From positions 124,001-188,000 of the forward strand of contig CAJXVM010000007.1 of assembly GCA_913061095.1 (NCBI GenBank): 64,000 bases of DNA, read 5' to 3'. The position numbers and the translations under genes are program-made. Every line of letters begins with the position of its first letter. Position 1 is the first letter of the stretch. Under the pieces are notes generated by a model that was not told the origin of the DNA, ran no database searches, and saw nothing but the letters and a program-made list of their open reading frames with translations. Source of the stretch: an uncultured Ignavibacteria bacterium (GTDB taxonomy: Bacteria; Bacteroidota; Ignavibacteria; SZUA-365). Of the stretch, positions 35,209 through 43,468 are shown in pieces.

Positions 35209-36579
35209 ATGAAGGAAATCACCATACTGATCATTGACGACGAAGAGCCGCAGCGCGAATCCATCGCGGGATTTCTCGGGAAGAAAGGATTCCGGACGGC
35301 AACTGCCCCGAACGGAAGAGCGGGCGTCGATTACGTGCACGGCAATCACGTGGATCTCGTTCTGACCGACTTCCGCATGCCTGATATCACCGGCGAGGAC
35401 GTCCTGCGGGAAATTCACGCCATCAATCCCTCAATCCCGGTGATCGTCATCACGGCCTATGGCAGCATCGAAAGCGCTGTCGGCCTGATGAAACTCGGCG
35501 CATATGACTATGTGCAGAAACCTGTCGATCTCGAAGAGCTGTTGCTCAGCATCGAACGCGCGCGTGAACGCGTCCTGCTCGTCTCGGAAAACCGCATCCT
35601 GCGCGAACAGCTTGCCGAGCGCTTCTCGTTCAGCAGTATCATATCGCAGAGCGCGGAAATGGAAGAAGTGCTGAACACCGCGGGGCGCGTCGCATCCAGC
35701 AAGGCATCGGTGCTCGTGCGCGGGGAGAGCGGAACCGGAAAGGAACTGATCGCGCGCGCGATCCACCAGGCCAGCGACCGGAAAGACAAACCGTTCGTGG
35801 TGGTGAACTGCGCAGCCGTCCCTGAAAGCCTGTTCGAGAGCGAGTTGTTCGGGCATGAAAAGGGCGCCTTCACGGGCGCGGACCGCCAGCGAATCGGGAA
35901 ATTCGAACAGGCGGACGGCGGGACGCTGTTCATCGATGAGGTGGGAGACATCCCTCTGCCGATTCAGGTGAAACTGCTGCGCGCATTGCAATTCGGGCAG
36001 ATCGAACGTGTCGGCGGCTCGGAGACGCTCGAACTGAATGTCCGCATCGTGGCAGCGACAAATCGTGACCTCGAGTCAATGATGGATGACAGCAGCTTCC
36101 GCGAGGATCTCTACTATCGTCTGAATGTCGTCACGATCACGATCCCCCCTCTCCGCAAGCGCCGCCTCGATATACGGCCGCTGGTCCAGGAGTTCATCCG
36201 CAAATACGCCGACATCAACGGGAAGAAGGTTGAGGGCATTTCAGCCGAAGCCATGGATCTGCTCATGCGGCACAGCTTTCCGGGGAATGTCCGCGAACTC
36301 GAGAATATCGTGCAACGTGCGGTCGTGCTGACACGTGAGGAAGTGGTCACTTCACGCGACCTTCCGCCCGGACTTGCAGAGGAGCAGCATGCCCACGCGG
36401 ATATTGGCGGGCCCGACCTGTTCGAAATCGGCGATCTCAACAGCAAGACCGCCCAGCTTGAGAAAATCCTGATCGACAGGGCTCTCGAAGAAACGGAAGG
36501 TAACCAGGTAAAGGCCGCCGAGCTGCTGCGCATTTCCGAGCGCACGCTGCGTTACAAACTTTCGAAGTTCCGTTCGTGA
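35209..36579 (+). CDS. Sigma-54-dependent response regulator (NtrC/AtoC family)
   Basis: 456 codons. The receiver domain (about 1-120) has DDEEP, the phospho-acceptor Asp in LVLTDFRMPD, the conserved ITAYGS and the Lys in YVQKPVD. The AAA+ domain (about 140-375) has GESGTGKE (Walker A), ELFGHEKGAFTGA (the sigma-54-contacting GAFTGA loop), GGTLFIDEVGD (Walker B) and R-fingers. A Fis-type helix-turn-helix (about 415-455; VKAAELLRISERTLRYKLSK) ends the protein. It activates sigma-54 promoters when phosphorylated by the preceding kinase. A matching promoter and repeated sites lie just downstream. Confidence 0.97.
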   Translation: MKEITILIIDDEEPQRESIAGFLGKKGFRTATAPNGRAGVDYVHGNHVDLVLTDFRMPDITGEDVLREIHAINPSIPVIVITAYGSIESAVGLMKLGAYDYVQKPVDLEELLLSIERARERVLLVSENRILREQLAERFSFSSIISQSAEMEEVLNTAGRVASSKASVLVRGESGTGKELIARAIHQASDRKDKPFVVVNCAAVPESLFESELFGHEKGAFTGADRQRIGKFEQADGGTLFIDEVGDIPLPIQVKLLRALQFGQIERVGGSETLELNVRIVAATNRDLESMMDDSSFREDLYYRLNVVTITIPPLRKRRLDIRPLVQEFIRKYADINGKKVEGISAEAMDLLMRHSFPGNVRELENIVQRAVVLTREEVVTSRDLPPGLAEEQHAHADIGGPDLFEIGDLNSKTAQLEKILIDRALEETEGNQVKAAELLRISERTLRYKLSKFRS

Positions 36580-36588
36580 AACTGCAGA

Positions 36589-36622
36589 TCGACAATATCT
36601 GCCAATTATGCTCGACAATTTC
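36589..36622 (+). promoter_or_regulatory. Candidate upstream activator sites (repeated TCGACAATWTC)
   Basis: TCGACAATATC (36589-36599) and TCGACAATTTC (36612-36622) are direct repeats 23 bp apart, about 67-100 bp upstream of a sigma-54-type promoter. The second forms an inverted repeat with GTCGA at 36623. This is the expected position for enhancer sites of an NtrC-type activator. A 7-bp stem (36643-36660) lies between the repeats and the promoter. Confidence 0.45.
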
Positions 36623-36687
36623 GTCGAATTCGGCCCTCACGCATCGCCTTTTCAGGCGATCACGTTCGGAAATCACGGGTACAATGG

Positions 36688-36702
36688 TGGCATGATCTTT
36701 GT
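36688..36702 (+). promoter_or_regulatory. Candidate sigma-54 (-24/-12) promoter
   Basis: TGGCATG, four bases, TTTGT is close to the TGGCACG-N4-TTGC consensus. GG at 36689-36690 and GT at 36701-36702 have the required 10-nt spacing; the only -12 deviation is GT for GC. It lies 40 nt before the ATG at 36742 and directly downstream of a sigma-54 activator gene, so it probably drives the two genes that follow. Confidence 0.6.
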
Positions 36703-36741
36703 CCCTTTTTCTGAGACCGGAAGCAAACTATTGAGGTCATC

Positions 36742-37119
36742 ATGAAATACATCGCAATACTCTTCGCAGCTCTTTTCATCGGCCTGGCAGTTGTCCCATC
36801 CGCACGCGCCCAGGAAGACAGGCGGGGTGGAGATTCAGGCACCGAAGTCACGCAAGCGCAGGAACGCTCGGAGCATGAGCAGGGCGACCGGGGGAAAAAG
36901 GATATCCCGTTCGTGGACGAAGATGGCGACGGCATCAATGACAACCTCCGCAGTTCCGCGAAGCGCGGAGACGGCGATGGCAGCGGGACCCGCCTGCGTG
37001 AACGCCGTCGGGATCACTTCATCGACAATGACGGCGACGGCATCAACGACAATCGCTGCAGCGGTATGGGAATCATGCACGGCAAACGGCGCGGCCAGCA
37101 GAAAGGAGGCCAGAAATGA
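36742..37119 (+). CDS. Small secreted protein with two EF-hand-like calcium loops
   Basis: 125 codons. A signal peptide ends at about 24 (SARAQ). The mature chain is very polar and has two DxDGDGINDN loops (about 56-65 and 93-102), which resemble the calcium-binding loops of dockerin, thrombospondin-3 or EF-hand proteins, with a third weaker DGDGSG between. The C-terminus is Lys/Arg/Gly rich. I do not recognise a named family. The stop overlaps the start of the barrel gene (ATGA), and a sigma-54 promoter lies upstream, so both proteins are probably made together. Confidence 0.8.
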   Translation: MKYIAILFAALFIGLAVVPSARAQEDRRGGDSGTEVTQAQERSEHEQGDRGKKDIPFVDEDGDGINDNLRSSAKRGDGDGSGTRLRERRRDHFIDNDGDGINDNRCSGMGIMHGKRRGQQKGGQK

Positions 37120-38441
37120 GACGGACGCTCACGGCGATCGCCCTGATCGGGATGCTGATACCGTTCGCAGCAAAGGCCCAGTGGATGGGCTCCTTTTCAA
37201 TCGAAAGCGGGTACGACGACAACATGTTCCGGAATTACAGTGCCAGCAGCGCACTGTCGACGGATTTCGCGCTCTCGTACGGGTACTTCCCGAAGGATGC
37301 GGACTGGGCTGTCAATTATTCCGGGGCACTGACGACATTTTCCGAATTTCCCGAGCGGCTGTATTCCACGCACACGCTCGGCACGTCCTATGCACTTTCC
37401 TACGGCGACAACGATAAAAACACGCTGTCGTTTGTCGCCAGCGGCAGTTTCCGCATCGACCAGCCAGACTACCAGCTGTACGACTATTCACAGGCGCTCG
37501 GGTATGTATCCCTCAAGCACACGCTGTTCGATAATCTGCCGCTGATGCTCTCGTATCGCGCACGGTACCGTTCCTATCCGAATTTCGGTGAACTCAGCTA
37601 TCTCGAACATTTTGCTTCTCTGGGAACGATGATGTTTTTCCAGACCAGAACGAGCATCCGCATTCAGGCGGATCTCGGGATCAAGAATTATTCATCGTCT
37701 TTCAGCATCAGCGACGGCGGGGATGCCAGCGGCTTTGCGTCAGAGAGCGACGGACTGACGCTCGACGGCGGCGGACCGGGAGGTGGTGGTGGAAACGGCG
37801 GGAACGGTGACAGCGGCGGGAACGGCGACAGCGGTGGGAACGGGAGCGGGAACGGCATGGGCGGTGAGGGATCCGGTCGGAGAGGAATCAATACGGGCGG
37901 TGCACAGCAGGGGATGGATCAGAGCGTCGAATATCTCGTCTACGACGAGCCTTCAACCAGTCAGCTGCGCACCTGGATCAACATCGGACAGTCCATCGCA
38001 CAGGGGACCGGACTGAGTGTTCGCTTTCTGCAGCGATGGAATCTCACAGACCGCGGCCGGGCATTCGTCGGCGGTGCGGTGGATTTCATCGGTGAGGAGG
38101 AGCTCTTCGACGACCCCTACGGCTATGAGAGCAGCGAGATTTCCGTGACACTCACCCAGCTGCTCCCGTGGAGCATGAAACTGCAGACCGGTGGGTACTA
38201 TCTATTCAAGAAGTACGATTATCCCGCGACCTTCGATGACTCAGACTCTGCCGCACCGCTGCGCAACGATGAGCGTATGGGCGGCTGGGTGACACTGCAG
38301 AAGCCGATTGCCGGCGACTGGCTGATGTTCAGCGGACTGAACCTATCCCTCAGCTACGTGTATCTGCGCAACCAGTCAAACACCAGCTACTATGATTACT
38401 TCAGCAACGCCCTGAGCCTGGGGATCGGCACAAATTTCTGA
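37116..38441 (+). CDS. Outer-membrane beta-barrel protein with a Gly/Asn-rich loop
   Basis: 441 codons. A signal peptide ends at about 22 (AAKAQ). The chain has alternating aromatic/polar strands throughout (SFSIESGYDDNMF, TDFALSYGYF) and ends in GIGTNF, a terminal Phe typical of outer-membrane barrels. A long Gly/Asn/Ser-rich segment (about 215-260), built from near-repeats of GGNGDS, lies between two halves and would form a loop. It overlaps the calcium-loop protein gene by 4 nt and is its likely partner in the sigma-54-controlled operon. The function is unknown. Confidence 0.85.
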   Translation: MRRTLTAIALIGMLIPFAAKAQWMGSFSIESGYDDNMFRNYSASSALSTDFALSYGYFPKDADWAVNYSGALTTFSEFPERLYSTHTLGTSYALSYGDNDKNTLSFVASGSFRIDQPDYQLYDYSQALGYVSLKHTLFDNLPLMLSYRARYRSYPNFGELSYLEHFASLGTMMFFQTRTSIRIQADLGIKNYSSSFSISDGGDASGFASESDGLTLDGGGPGGGGGNGGNGDSGGNGDSGGNGSGNGMGGEGSGRRGINTGGAQQGMDQSVEYLVYDEPSTSQLRTWINIGQSIAQGTGLSVRFLQRWNLTDRGRAFVGGAVDFIGEEELFDDPYGYESSEISVTLTQLLPWSMKLQTGGYYLFKKYDYPATFDDSDSAAPLRNDERMGGWVTLQKPIAGDWLMFSGLNLSLSYVYLRNQSNTSYYDYFSNALSLGIGTNF

Positions 38442-38479
38442 TCATCCACGCGGGAATGCCGCCAGACACCTGCTGCTGT

Positions 38480-38535
38480 CCCGGCTGACTGCTGCTGCAG
38501 GCAGCTTCTGCAACGAGGCAGCGGTTGCAGCCGGG
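38480..38535. repeat. Intergenic stem-loop
   Basis: CCCGGCTG (38480-38487) pairs with CAGCCGGG (38528-38535), with further CTGCTGCAG pairing inside. It lies in the 181-nt gap between the convergent barrel and phosphatase genes and has no T-run. Confidence 0.5.
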
Positions 38536-38562
38536 CAGTAATCGTTCGGCACACCGCAACCC

Positions 38563-38616
38563 GACATCTCCGTCCTGACGATCCGCATACCGCGGACAAT
38601 GCATGACGGAGATGTC
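38563..38616. repeat. Perfect 12-bp inverted repeat with a 30-nt loop
   Basis: GACATCTCCGTC (38563-38574) and GACGGAGATGTC (38605-38616) are exact reverse complements. With the stem-loop at 38480-38535 it fills the same convergent intergenic gap; it may be a terminator without a T-run or a palindromic repeat. Confidence 0.55.
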
Positions 38617-38622
38617 CCGTCT

Positions 38623-39549
38623 TCAGGGCTTCGTCTCAAACGTGTCTGTCGTTTCATACAGCAGTTTCCCTCCGCTGTCGACATACGCAATGTGCATGCG
38701 GTCACTGCGGAGATCGATCCGCACGAAGCCCAGACTGCTTGCACTGAACTCCGTACGTTTCCCAGGGGTTGATTTTCGCTTTCCGCCTCCGCCGCCGCTG
38801 ATAATGTACCGCACCCCGTCGATGGGCTTGATCAGCTGCAAATCATGCTCGTGACCGTTGAGGTACGCGCGCACGCCATGACCGACTAGCAGCGGCGCAA
38901 GATGCCGGACAAGTGTGCGGTTGTTCCCGTAGTGTCCATGTGAATACACCGGATGGTGCCCAATGACGAATATGTGCTCCTCCTCGCTCGCAGCCAGCAC
39001 AGAATCGAGCCAGGCGAGATGCGATTTGCGCGTGCCGGCGTTACCGACGAGAAGCTGCGTGTCGATTCCCACCAGACGCAGCTCAACGGCGCCGTCAGGA
39101 CTTCTCAGCCTCGTTGACCAGTAGCGTCCGGGCATTTTCCAGCGCGTGATGCTGCCGTCCTCGAGACGATGTCCTGTATACGCAACCTGTGCGTCGGGAT
39201 TTTTACGATAGTCATGATTCCCCAGGATGGCCCAGAACGGCACGGGCAGGGATTCTGCCGGAAATATGCGTTCGAACTTGCTGTCCCACTGCGGATCGTC
39301 AACGCCACTGACACCGGATGGATAAATATTGTCTCCCGTGCTCACAATCGCCTGCACCGCTCCGCTACCGTGTGAGGCCGCCATGGCCTCACCGACGCGA
39401 CGCGCCCCTTTTCCCCCGGTTCCCCAGTCCCCGACGACTAGGACTGAAACAACGGAATCCACGCCATTCTGCGCGGTCACCGAGAAGGGCAGGAATGCCG
39501 TCAGCAGGAATGCCAGGAGAAGCAATTCTGCAATTTTCGTGCGTTTCAT
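38623..39549 (-). CDS. Secreted metallophosphoesterase (calcineurin-like, purple acid phosphatase-type)
   Basis: 308 codons. A signal peptide ends at about 26 (SVTAQ). All metal-binding motifs of the calcineurin-like fold are present: VVGDWG, STGDNIYP, LGNHDY, VIGHHPVYSHG and NGHEHDLQ. The pattern resembles the tartrate-resistant acid phosphatase (ACP5) group. It would hydrolyse phosphate esters in the periplasm or outside the cell with a two-metal centre. It is a single gene, divergent from the desaturase gene across an 86-nt gap. Confidence 0.92.
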   Translation of the reverse strand: MKRTKIAELLLLAFLLTAFLPFSVTAQNGVDSVVSVLVVGDWGTGGKGARRVGEAMAASHGSGAVQAIVSTGDNIYPSGVSGVDDPQWDSKFERIFPAESLPVPFWAILGNHDYRKNPDAQVAYTGHRLEDGSITRWKMPGRYWSTRLRSPDGAVELRLVGIDTQLLVGNAGTRKSHLAWLDSVLAASEEEHIFVIGHHPVYSHGHYGNNRTLVRHLAPLLVGHGVRAYLNGHEHDLQLIKPIDGVRYIISGGGGGKRKSTPGKRTEFSASSLGFVRIDLRSDRMHIAYVDSGGKLLYETTDTFETKP

Positions 39550-39635
39550 CGGAACTTTGATCGTGAAAAAATGCTTTTACTAGAGTTATCAAAGTACGCG
39601 CTGCACAGAAACTATACAACACGGAGCACATCGAC

Positions 39636-41120
39636 ATGAGTCGCATCGTCGTGATCGGATCGGGATTCGGAGGAATGGGGTCGGCCCTGCGCCTGCTTGC
39701 GCAAGGTCATGAGGTGACGATTCTCGAGAAACTGGACAAGCCCGGGGGACGGGCATATGTTTTCGAACAGGACGGATACAGGTTTGACGCCGGTCCGACA
39801 GTGATCACCGCACCGTGGCTCATTCACGAGTTGTTTGAACTCTTCGGAAAGCGCAGTGAGGATTACGTGCACATCGTTCCCGTGCATCCCTTCTACCGAA
39901 TCTATTTCCACGACCGCAGTTTCTTCGAGTACAACAACGATCCGGGCTTCATCGAAGAGAACATCCGGAAATTCAATCCAGACGACGTTGACGGATATCG
40001 CGCGTTCATGAAAAAAACGAAGCCGATATTCGAAAAAGGCTTCGTCGAACTCGCCGATAAACCCTTTCTCACGATCGGGAGCATGCTGAAGGTGCTCCCC
40101 GATCTCGTAAAGCTCGGTTCCCATCGCAGCGTGTACGCATACGTTTCGAAATACATCAAGGATCCGCGCCTTCGCATGGTCTTCACATTCCATCCTCTCC
40201 TCGTAGGCGGCAATCCCTTTCACACGACATCCATCTATTCCATGATTCACTACCTCGAGAAGGAATGGGGTGTGCATTACGCCATGGGCGGCACGGGTGA
40301 GGTTATCAGGGCGTTTGTGAAGCTGTTCGAAGAGGAAGGCGGCACCATGCGCCTGAACGCCGAGGTTGACAGCATCGATGTGGAAGGACGCCGCGCGAAA
40401 GGCGTGCGACTGAAAGACGGCAGCTATATCGAAGCCGACGCCGTGGTCTCGAACGCGGATGTCGCATATACATATCTCAACATGATCGATCGTGACCAGC
40501 GGAAAAAGTACAGCGACCGCAAAGTCCAGAGCATGCGTTATTCGATGTCACTGTTCGTGATCTATTTTGGAACGACGCGGCAGTATCCGGATATCGCGCA
40601 TCACGACATCATCCTGAGCCATCGATACAAAGAACTGCTCGAGGATATTTTCACGCGGAAGACACTCGCAGATGATTTTTCACTCTATCTGCATCGCCCC
40701 ACCGCCACAGATCCGTCCATGGCGCCGGAAGGATGCGATGCATTCTACGCTCTCATCCCGGTACCCCACAATGCCTCAGGCATAGACTGGAAAACGGAAG
40801 CTCCCCGATTCAAGGATCGCATATTCGATTTTCTGGAAGAACATTATCTTCCGAACCTGCGGCAGCATCTCGCCACCGAGCGCGTCTTCACGCCGGATGA
40901 CTTTCAGACACGGCTCAACAGCTATCTCGGATCCGCGTTCTCTGTTGAACCCGTCCTGACACAGAGTGCGTGGTTCCGCCCCCATAACCGTAGCGAAGAT
41001 GTGGAAAATCTGTATTTTACGGGTGCCGGAACTCACCCGGGTGCTGGTCTTCCCGGTGTGCTCTCATCGTCAAAAATCGTGGAACAGCTCGTCGGTCCGG
41101 CAGAGGCTGTTGCGGTTTGA
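39636..41120 (+). CDS. Phytoene desaturase family FAD oxidoreductase (CrtI-like)
   Basis: 494 codons. A dinucleotide-binding motif (VVIGSGFGGMGSALRL) starts the protein and the conserved GGRAYVFEQDGYRFDAGPT-like substrate region follows (positions about 34-52). The C-terminus has the carotenoid-desaturase signature NLYFTGAGTHPGAGLPGV. CrtI-type enzymes desaturate or isomerise C30 or C40 carotenoids in the membrane. No crtB or other carotenoid gene is in the window, so the exact substrate (phytoene, diapophytoene or a further product) is open. The next gene follows after 17 nt. Confidence 0.92.
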   Translation: MSRIVVIGSGFGGMGSALRLLAQGHEVTILEKLDKPGGRAYVFEQDGYRFDAGPTVITAPWLIHELFELFGKRSEDYVHIVPVHPFYRIYFHDRSFFEYNNDPGFIEENIRKFNPDDVDGYRAFMKKTKPIFEKGFVELADKPFLTIGSMLKVLPDLVKLGSHRSVYAYVSKYIKDPRLRMVFTFHPLLVGGNPFHTTSIYSMIHYLEKEWGVHYAMGGTGEVIRAFVKLFEEEGGTMRLNAEVDSIDVEGRRAKGVRLKDGSYIEADAVVSNADVAYTYLNMIDRDQRKKYSDRKVQSMRYSMSLFVIYFGTTRQYPDIAHHDIILSHRYKELLEDIFTRKTLADDFSLYLHRPTATDPSMAPEGCDAFYALIPVPHNASGIDWKTEAPRFKDRIFDFLEEHYLPNLRQHLATERVFTPDDFQTRLNSYLGSAFSVEPVLTQSAWFRPHNRSEDVENLYFTGAGTHPGAGLPGVLSSSKIVEQLVGPAEAVAV

Positions 41121-41137
41121 TCAACATGTGAGTCACT

Positions 41138-42229
41138 ATGACCACTCTGCATCAGTCCGATGAATCGGACGGAAAAGACCCCTGGCTCATATATGGTGCC
41201 AACGGGTATACGGGGAAACTGATTGCACGTGAGGCAGTGAGGCGGGGGATGAAACCGATTCTCGCAGGTCGATCCGAGCAGCGTATCCGGGGGCTGGCAG
41301 AGGAACTGGAATGCGATTATCGCATTTTCTCTCTTGACAGTATCGCGGGTATACAGGACGCGCTGAAGGGCGTGAAGGTCGTGCTCCACTGTGCGGGACC
41401 ATTCTCCCGCACAGCAGAACCCATGGTTCGCGCGTGCATCGAGGCTGGGATCGACTATGCGGATATCGACGGGGAGATCCCGGTCCTTGAGCGCATATAC
41501 ACACGTCATGAAGAAGCGGTCGCCGCCGGGGTGACGTTGCTCCCCGGCTCCGGATACGATGTCGTGCCCACTGACTGCCTTTCCGCCATGCTTCACGAAA
41601 CACTGCCCGATGCCACACGGCTGCGCATCGCATTCGCGGGGAAAATTTCTCAGAGTCCCGGGACGTGGAACGTGACACTGGAGACCATCCCGAACTGCGG
41701 TACAATCCGGAGGGACGCACAGCTGGTAACCGTACCGCATGCATGGAAGATTGAGCATATCGATTTTGATGACCGGCGGCGATGTACGATGAGCATCCCC
41801 TGGGGTGACGTTTCATCGGCCTTTCGCAGTACCGGTATTCCGAATATTCATGTCGCGATCGGCGTTCCCTGCCTGTCTGCATTCATCATGCGCATGGTCC
41901 GTCGTCCCGTCTGTGCGCTGCTTCGCATCCCCACCGTTCTTCGTTTGATGGAATCGGTCGTGCCCCGCTTTATCAAAGGTCCCAGCGAGCGAACGCGCCA
42001 TACCGTGATCTATCATCTGCGCGGGGATGTGTGGAATGCGGCGGGCGAGCAGCGCAGCCTGTGCATGCAGACGCCGGAAGGGTACACCTGCACGGTCGAG
42101 AGTACGATCGCAATCGTGGAACGCCTGCGCACGAAAACCCTGCCCCATGGCGCACTCACGCCTTCCCGCGCAATGGGAAGCGAATTCGCACTGTCTCTTC
42201 CGGGTATCAGTCTGGTCGACTGTCCCTAA
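41138..42229 (+). CDS. Saccharopine dehydrogenase-like / trans-acting enoyl reductase family protein
   Basis: 363 codons. An N-terminal NAD(P)-binding Rossmann fold (LIYGANGYTGKLIAREAV) is followed by HCAGPFSRTAEPMVRAC and YADIDGE, which are typical of the saccharopine dehydrogenase-like family that includes trans-acting enoyl reductases. Members reduce double bonds of isoprenoid or polyketide chains or act on lipids. Coming 17 nt after a CrtI-type desaturase, it could saturate or modify the same polyene. Its end overlaps the convergent marC stop by 4 nt. Confidence 0.85.
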   Translation: MTTLHQSDESDGKDPWLIYGANGYTGKLIAREAVRRGMKPILAGRSEQRIRGLAEELECDYRIFSLDSIAGIQDALKGVKVVLHCAGPFSRTAEPMVRACIEAGIDYADIDGEIPVLERIYTRHEEAVAAGVTLLPGSGYDVVPTDCLSAMLHETLPDATRLRIAFAGKISQSPGTWNVTLETIPNCGTIRRDAQLVTVPHAWKIEHIDFDDRRRCTMSIPWGDVSSAFRSTGIPNIHVAIGVPCLSAFIMRMVRRPVCALLRIPTVLRLMESVVPRFIKGPSERTRHTVIYHLRGDVWNAAGEQRSLCMQTPEGYTCTVESTIAIVERLRTKTLPHGALTPSRAMGSEFALSLPGISLVDCP

Positions 42230-42804
42230 AGCACGCTCTCAATTCCGGAACGAATCATCATCACCGCGATACCGGCCATAAACAGGCTGGCGACCTTAGC
42301 GAAGGCCTGCGATCCGGCTTCCCCCATGATGCGGATGATCCACTTCGCGTTGAGCAGCAGTACCAGCACGACGATAAAGTTCGCGACCAGGGCTCCCAGT
42401 GTCATCGAGATTCCGTAGGAATCGACGAGCACCAGAATGGTTGTCATCGCGGCTGGTCCCATGATCAGCGGGATCCCGATGGGGACTACACCGATGGTGG
42501 ATTTGGGCTTCCGCCGTTCGCTGCCGTTCGAGGAAGCGAGATCCTGGATCGCGAGCACGAGCAGCACGATACCGCCCCCGATACGAAAGTCGCCGGACTT
42601 GATTCCCAGGAAATCGAACACGGCAGTCCCGGTAAAGAGAAAAATGATCGCAATGATGAATGCAGTTGCGGCCGCGCTGAATATCAGCCGGCGCAGTTCC
42701 CTGCTCTCCATTCCCTGCGTGAGACCGAGGAAGAGCGGGATCAATCCCAGCGTATCCATCGCGACGAAGAGCGGGATGAATGATTGGACGAATGTTTCAA
42801 ACAT
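42226..42804 (-). CDS. MarC/NAAT family inner-membrane protein
   Basis: 192 codons from the ATG at 42804; the open frame reaches further up only by crossing engB. Six hydrophobic segments and the MarC motifs AMDTLGLIPLF, GGGIVLLVLAIQDL and GIPLIMGPAAMTTI identify the family. MarC-type proteins are annotated as neutral amino acid transporters, but their physiological role is poorly defined. It follows engB by 13 nt on the same strand and is probably co-transcribed with it. Confidence 0.9.
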   Translation of the reverse strand: MFETFVQSFIPLFVAMDTLGLIPLFLGLTQGMESRELRRLIFSAAATAFIIAIIFLFTGTAVFDFLGIKSGDFRIGGGIVLLVLAIQDLASSNGSERRKPKSTIGVVPIGIPLIMGPAAMTTILVLVDSYGISMTLGALVANFIVVLVLLLNAKWIIRIMGEAGSQAFAKVASLFMAGIAVMMIRSGIESVL

Positions 42805-42817
42805 GGTGCTGTGTCTG

Positions 42818-43408
42818 TCAGCCGCTCCCCGCGGCTGTGTAAATTCGGTGAAGTAGTTCTTTTCTCCCGATGTTCCGCACGCTGGAGAACAGGAGGATGC
42901 GGTTACGATAGCCAAGCTCCTCGAGTGCAGTGCCCAGGATACGTTCCTGCCGGACACGTTCACCCTGCTTGAGCTTGTCGATTTTCGTGAGAACGACCTG
43001 AAGGGGAAAACCCGCCTCAATAAACCAGCGCAGTACTCCGGCATCGGACTGCTGCAATGGCAGGCGTGAATCAATCAGCAGTACGATCAGTGCGAGTGGA
43101 CGCCCGATCTCGAAATAGGTCGTGATAAGCCGTCCCCAGCTTCGGCGATTCTCATGGGACGTTTTCGCATAGCCATATCCAGGGAGGTCGACAAATCGCA
43201 ACTGCTCGTCAACGAGAAAAAAATTGATCTCGCGTGTTTTTCCCGGAGTGGTGGAGACGCGGGCAAGTTTCTTCGCGCCGACGAGATTGTTCAGCAGCGA
43301 GGATTTGCCTACGTTCGAACGGCCGACAAAGACCACCTCGGGATAGTCGGGATCCGGGAACTGTTTCGCGCTCACGGCGCCGATTTCAAATATCGCCTGC
43401 ATTCTCAT
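42818..43408 (-). CDS. engB: Ribosome biogenesis GTP-binding protein EngB (YihA/YsxC)
   Basis: 196 codons from the ATG at 43408; the frame extends upstream only through the rplQ terminator hairpin. GTPase motifs are complete: GRSNVGKSSLLN (G1), TTPGKTREIN (G2), DLPGYGYA (G3), TKIDK (G4) and SS in G5. EngB helps assemble the large ribosomal subunit. It sits just after the ribosomal superoperon terminator, so it is made either by read-through or from a promoter in that region. Confidence 0.95.
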   Translation of the reverse strand: MRMQAIFEIGAVSAKQFPDPDYPEVVFVGRSNVGKSSLLNNLVGAKKLARVSTTPGKTREINFFLVDEQLRFVDLPGYGYAKTSHENRRSWGRLITTYFEIGRPLALIVLLIDSRLPLQQSDAGVLRWFIEAGFPLQVVLTKIDKLKQGERVRQERILGTALEELGYRNRILLFSSVRNIGRKELLHRIYTAAGSG

Positions 43409-43412
43409 ATTC

Positions 43413-43447
43413 AAAAAAAACGCCGTGGAAATGAAACCCACGGCGTT
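43413..43447 (-). terminator. Intrinsic terminator of the ribosomal superoperon
   Basis: On the minus strand AACGCCGTGG (43447-43438) pairs with CCACGGCGTT (43428-43419) around a 9-nt loop, giving a 10-bp stem that runs into eight T. It lies 22 nt after the rplQ stop and 5 nt before the engB ATG. Confidence 0.92.
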
Positions 43448-43468
43448 CGACACGTTATTCGGAACAGG

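Noticed and set aside
43409-43453. Longer N-terminus for EngB
   Set aside because: The extra codons are the terminator hairpin itself; EngB homologues start near the chosen ATG.
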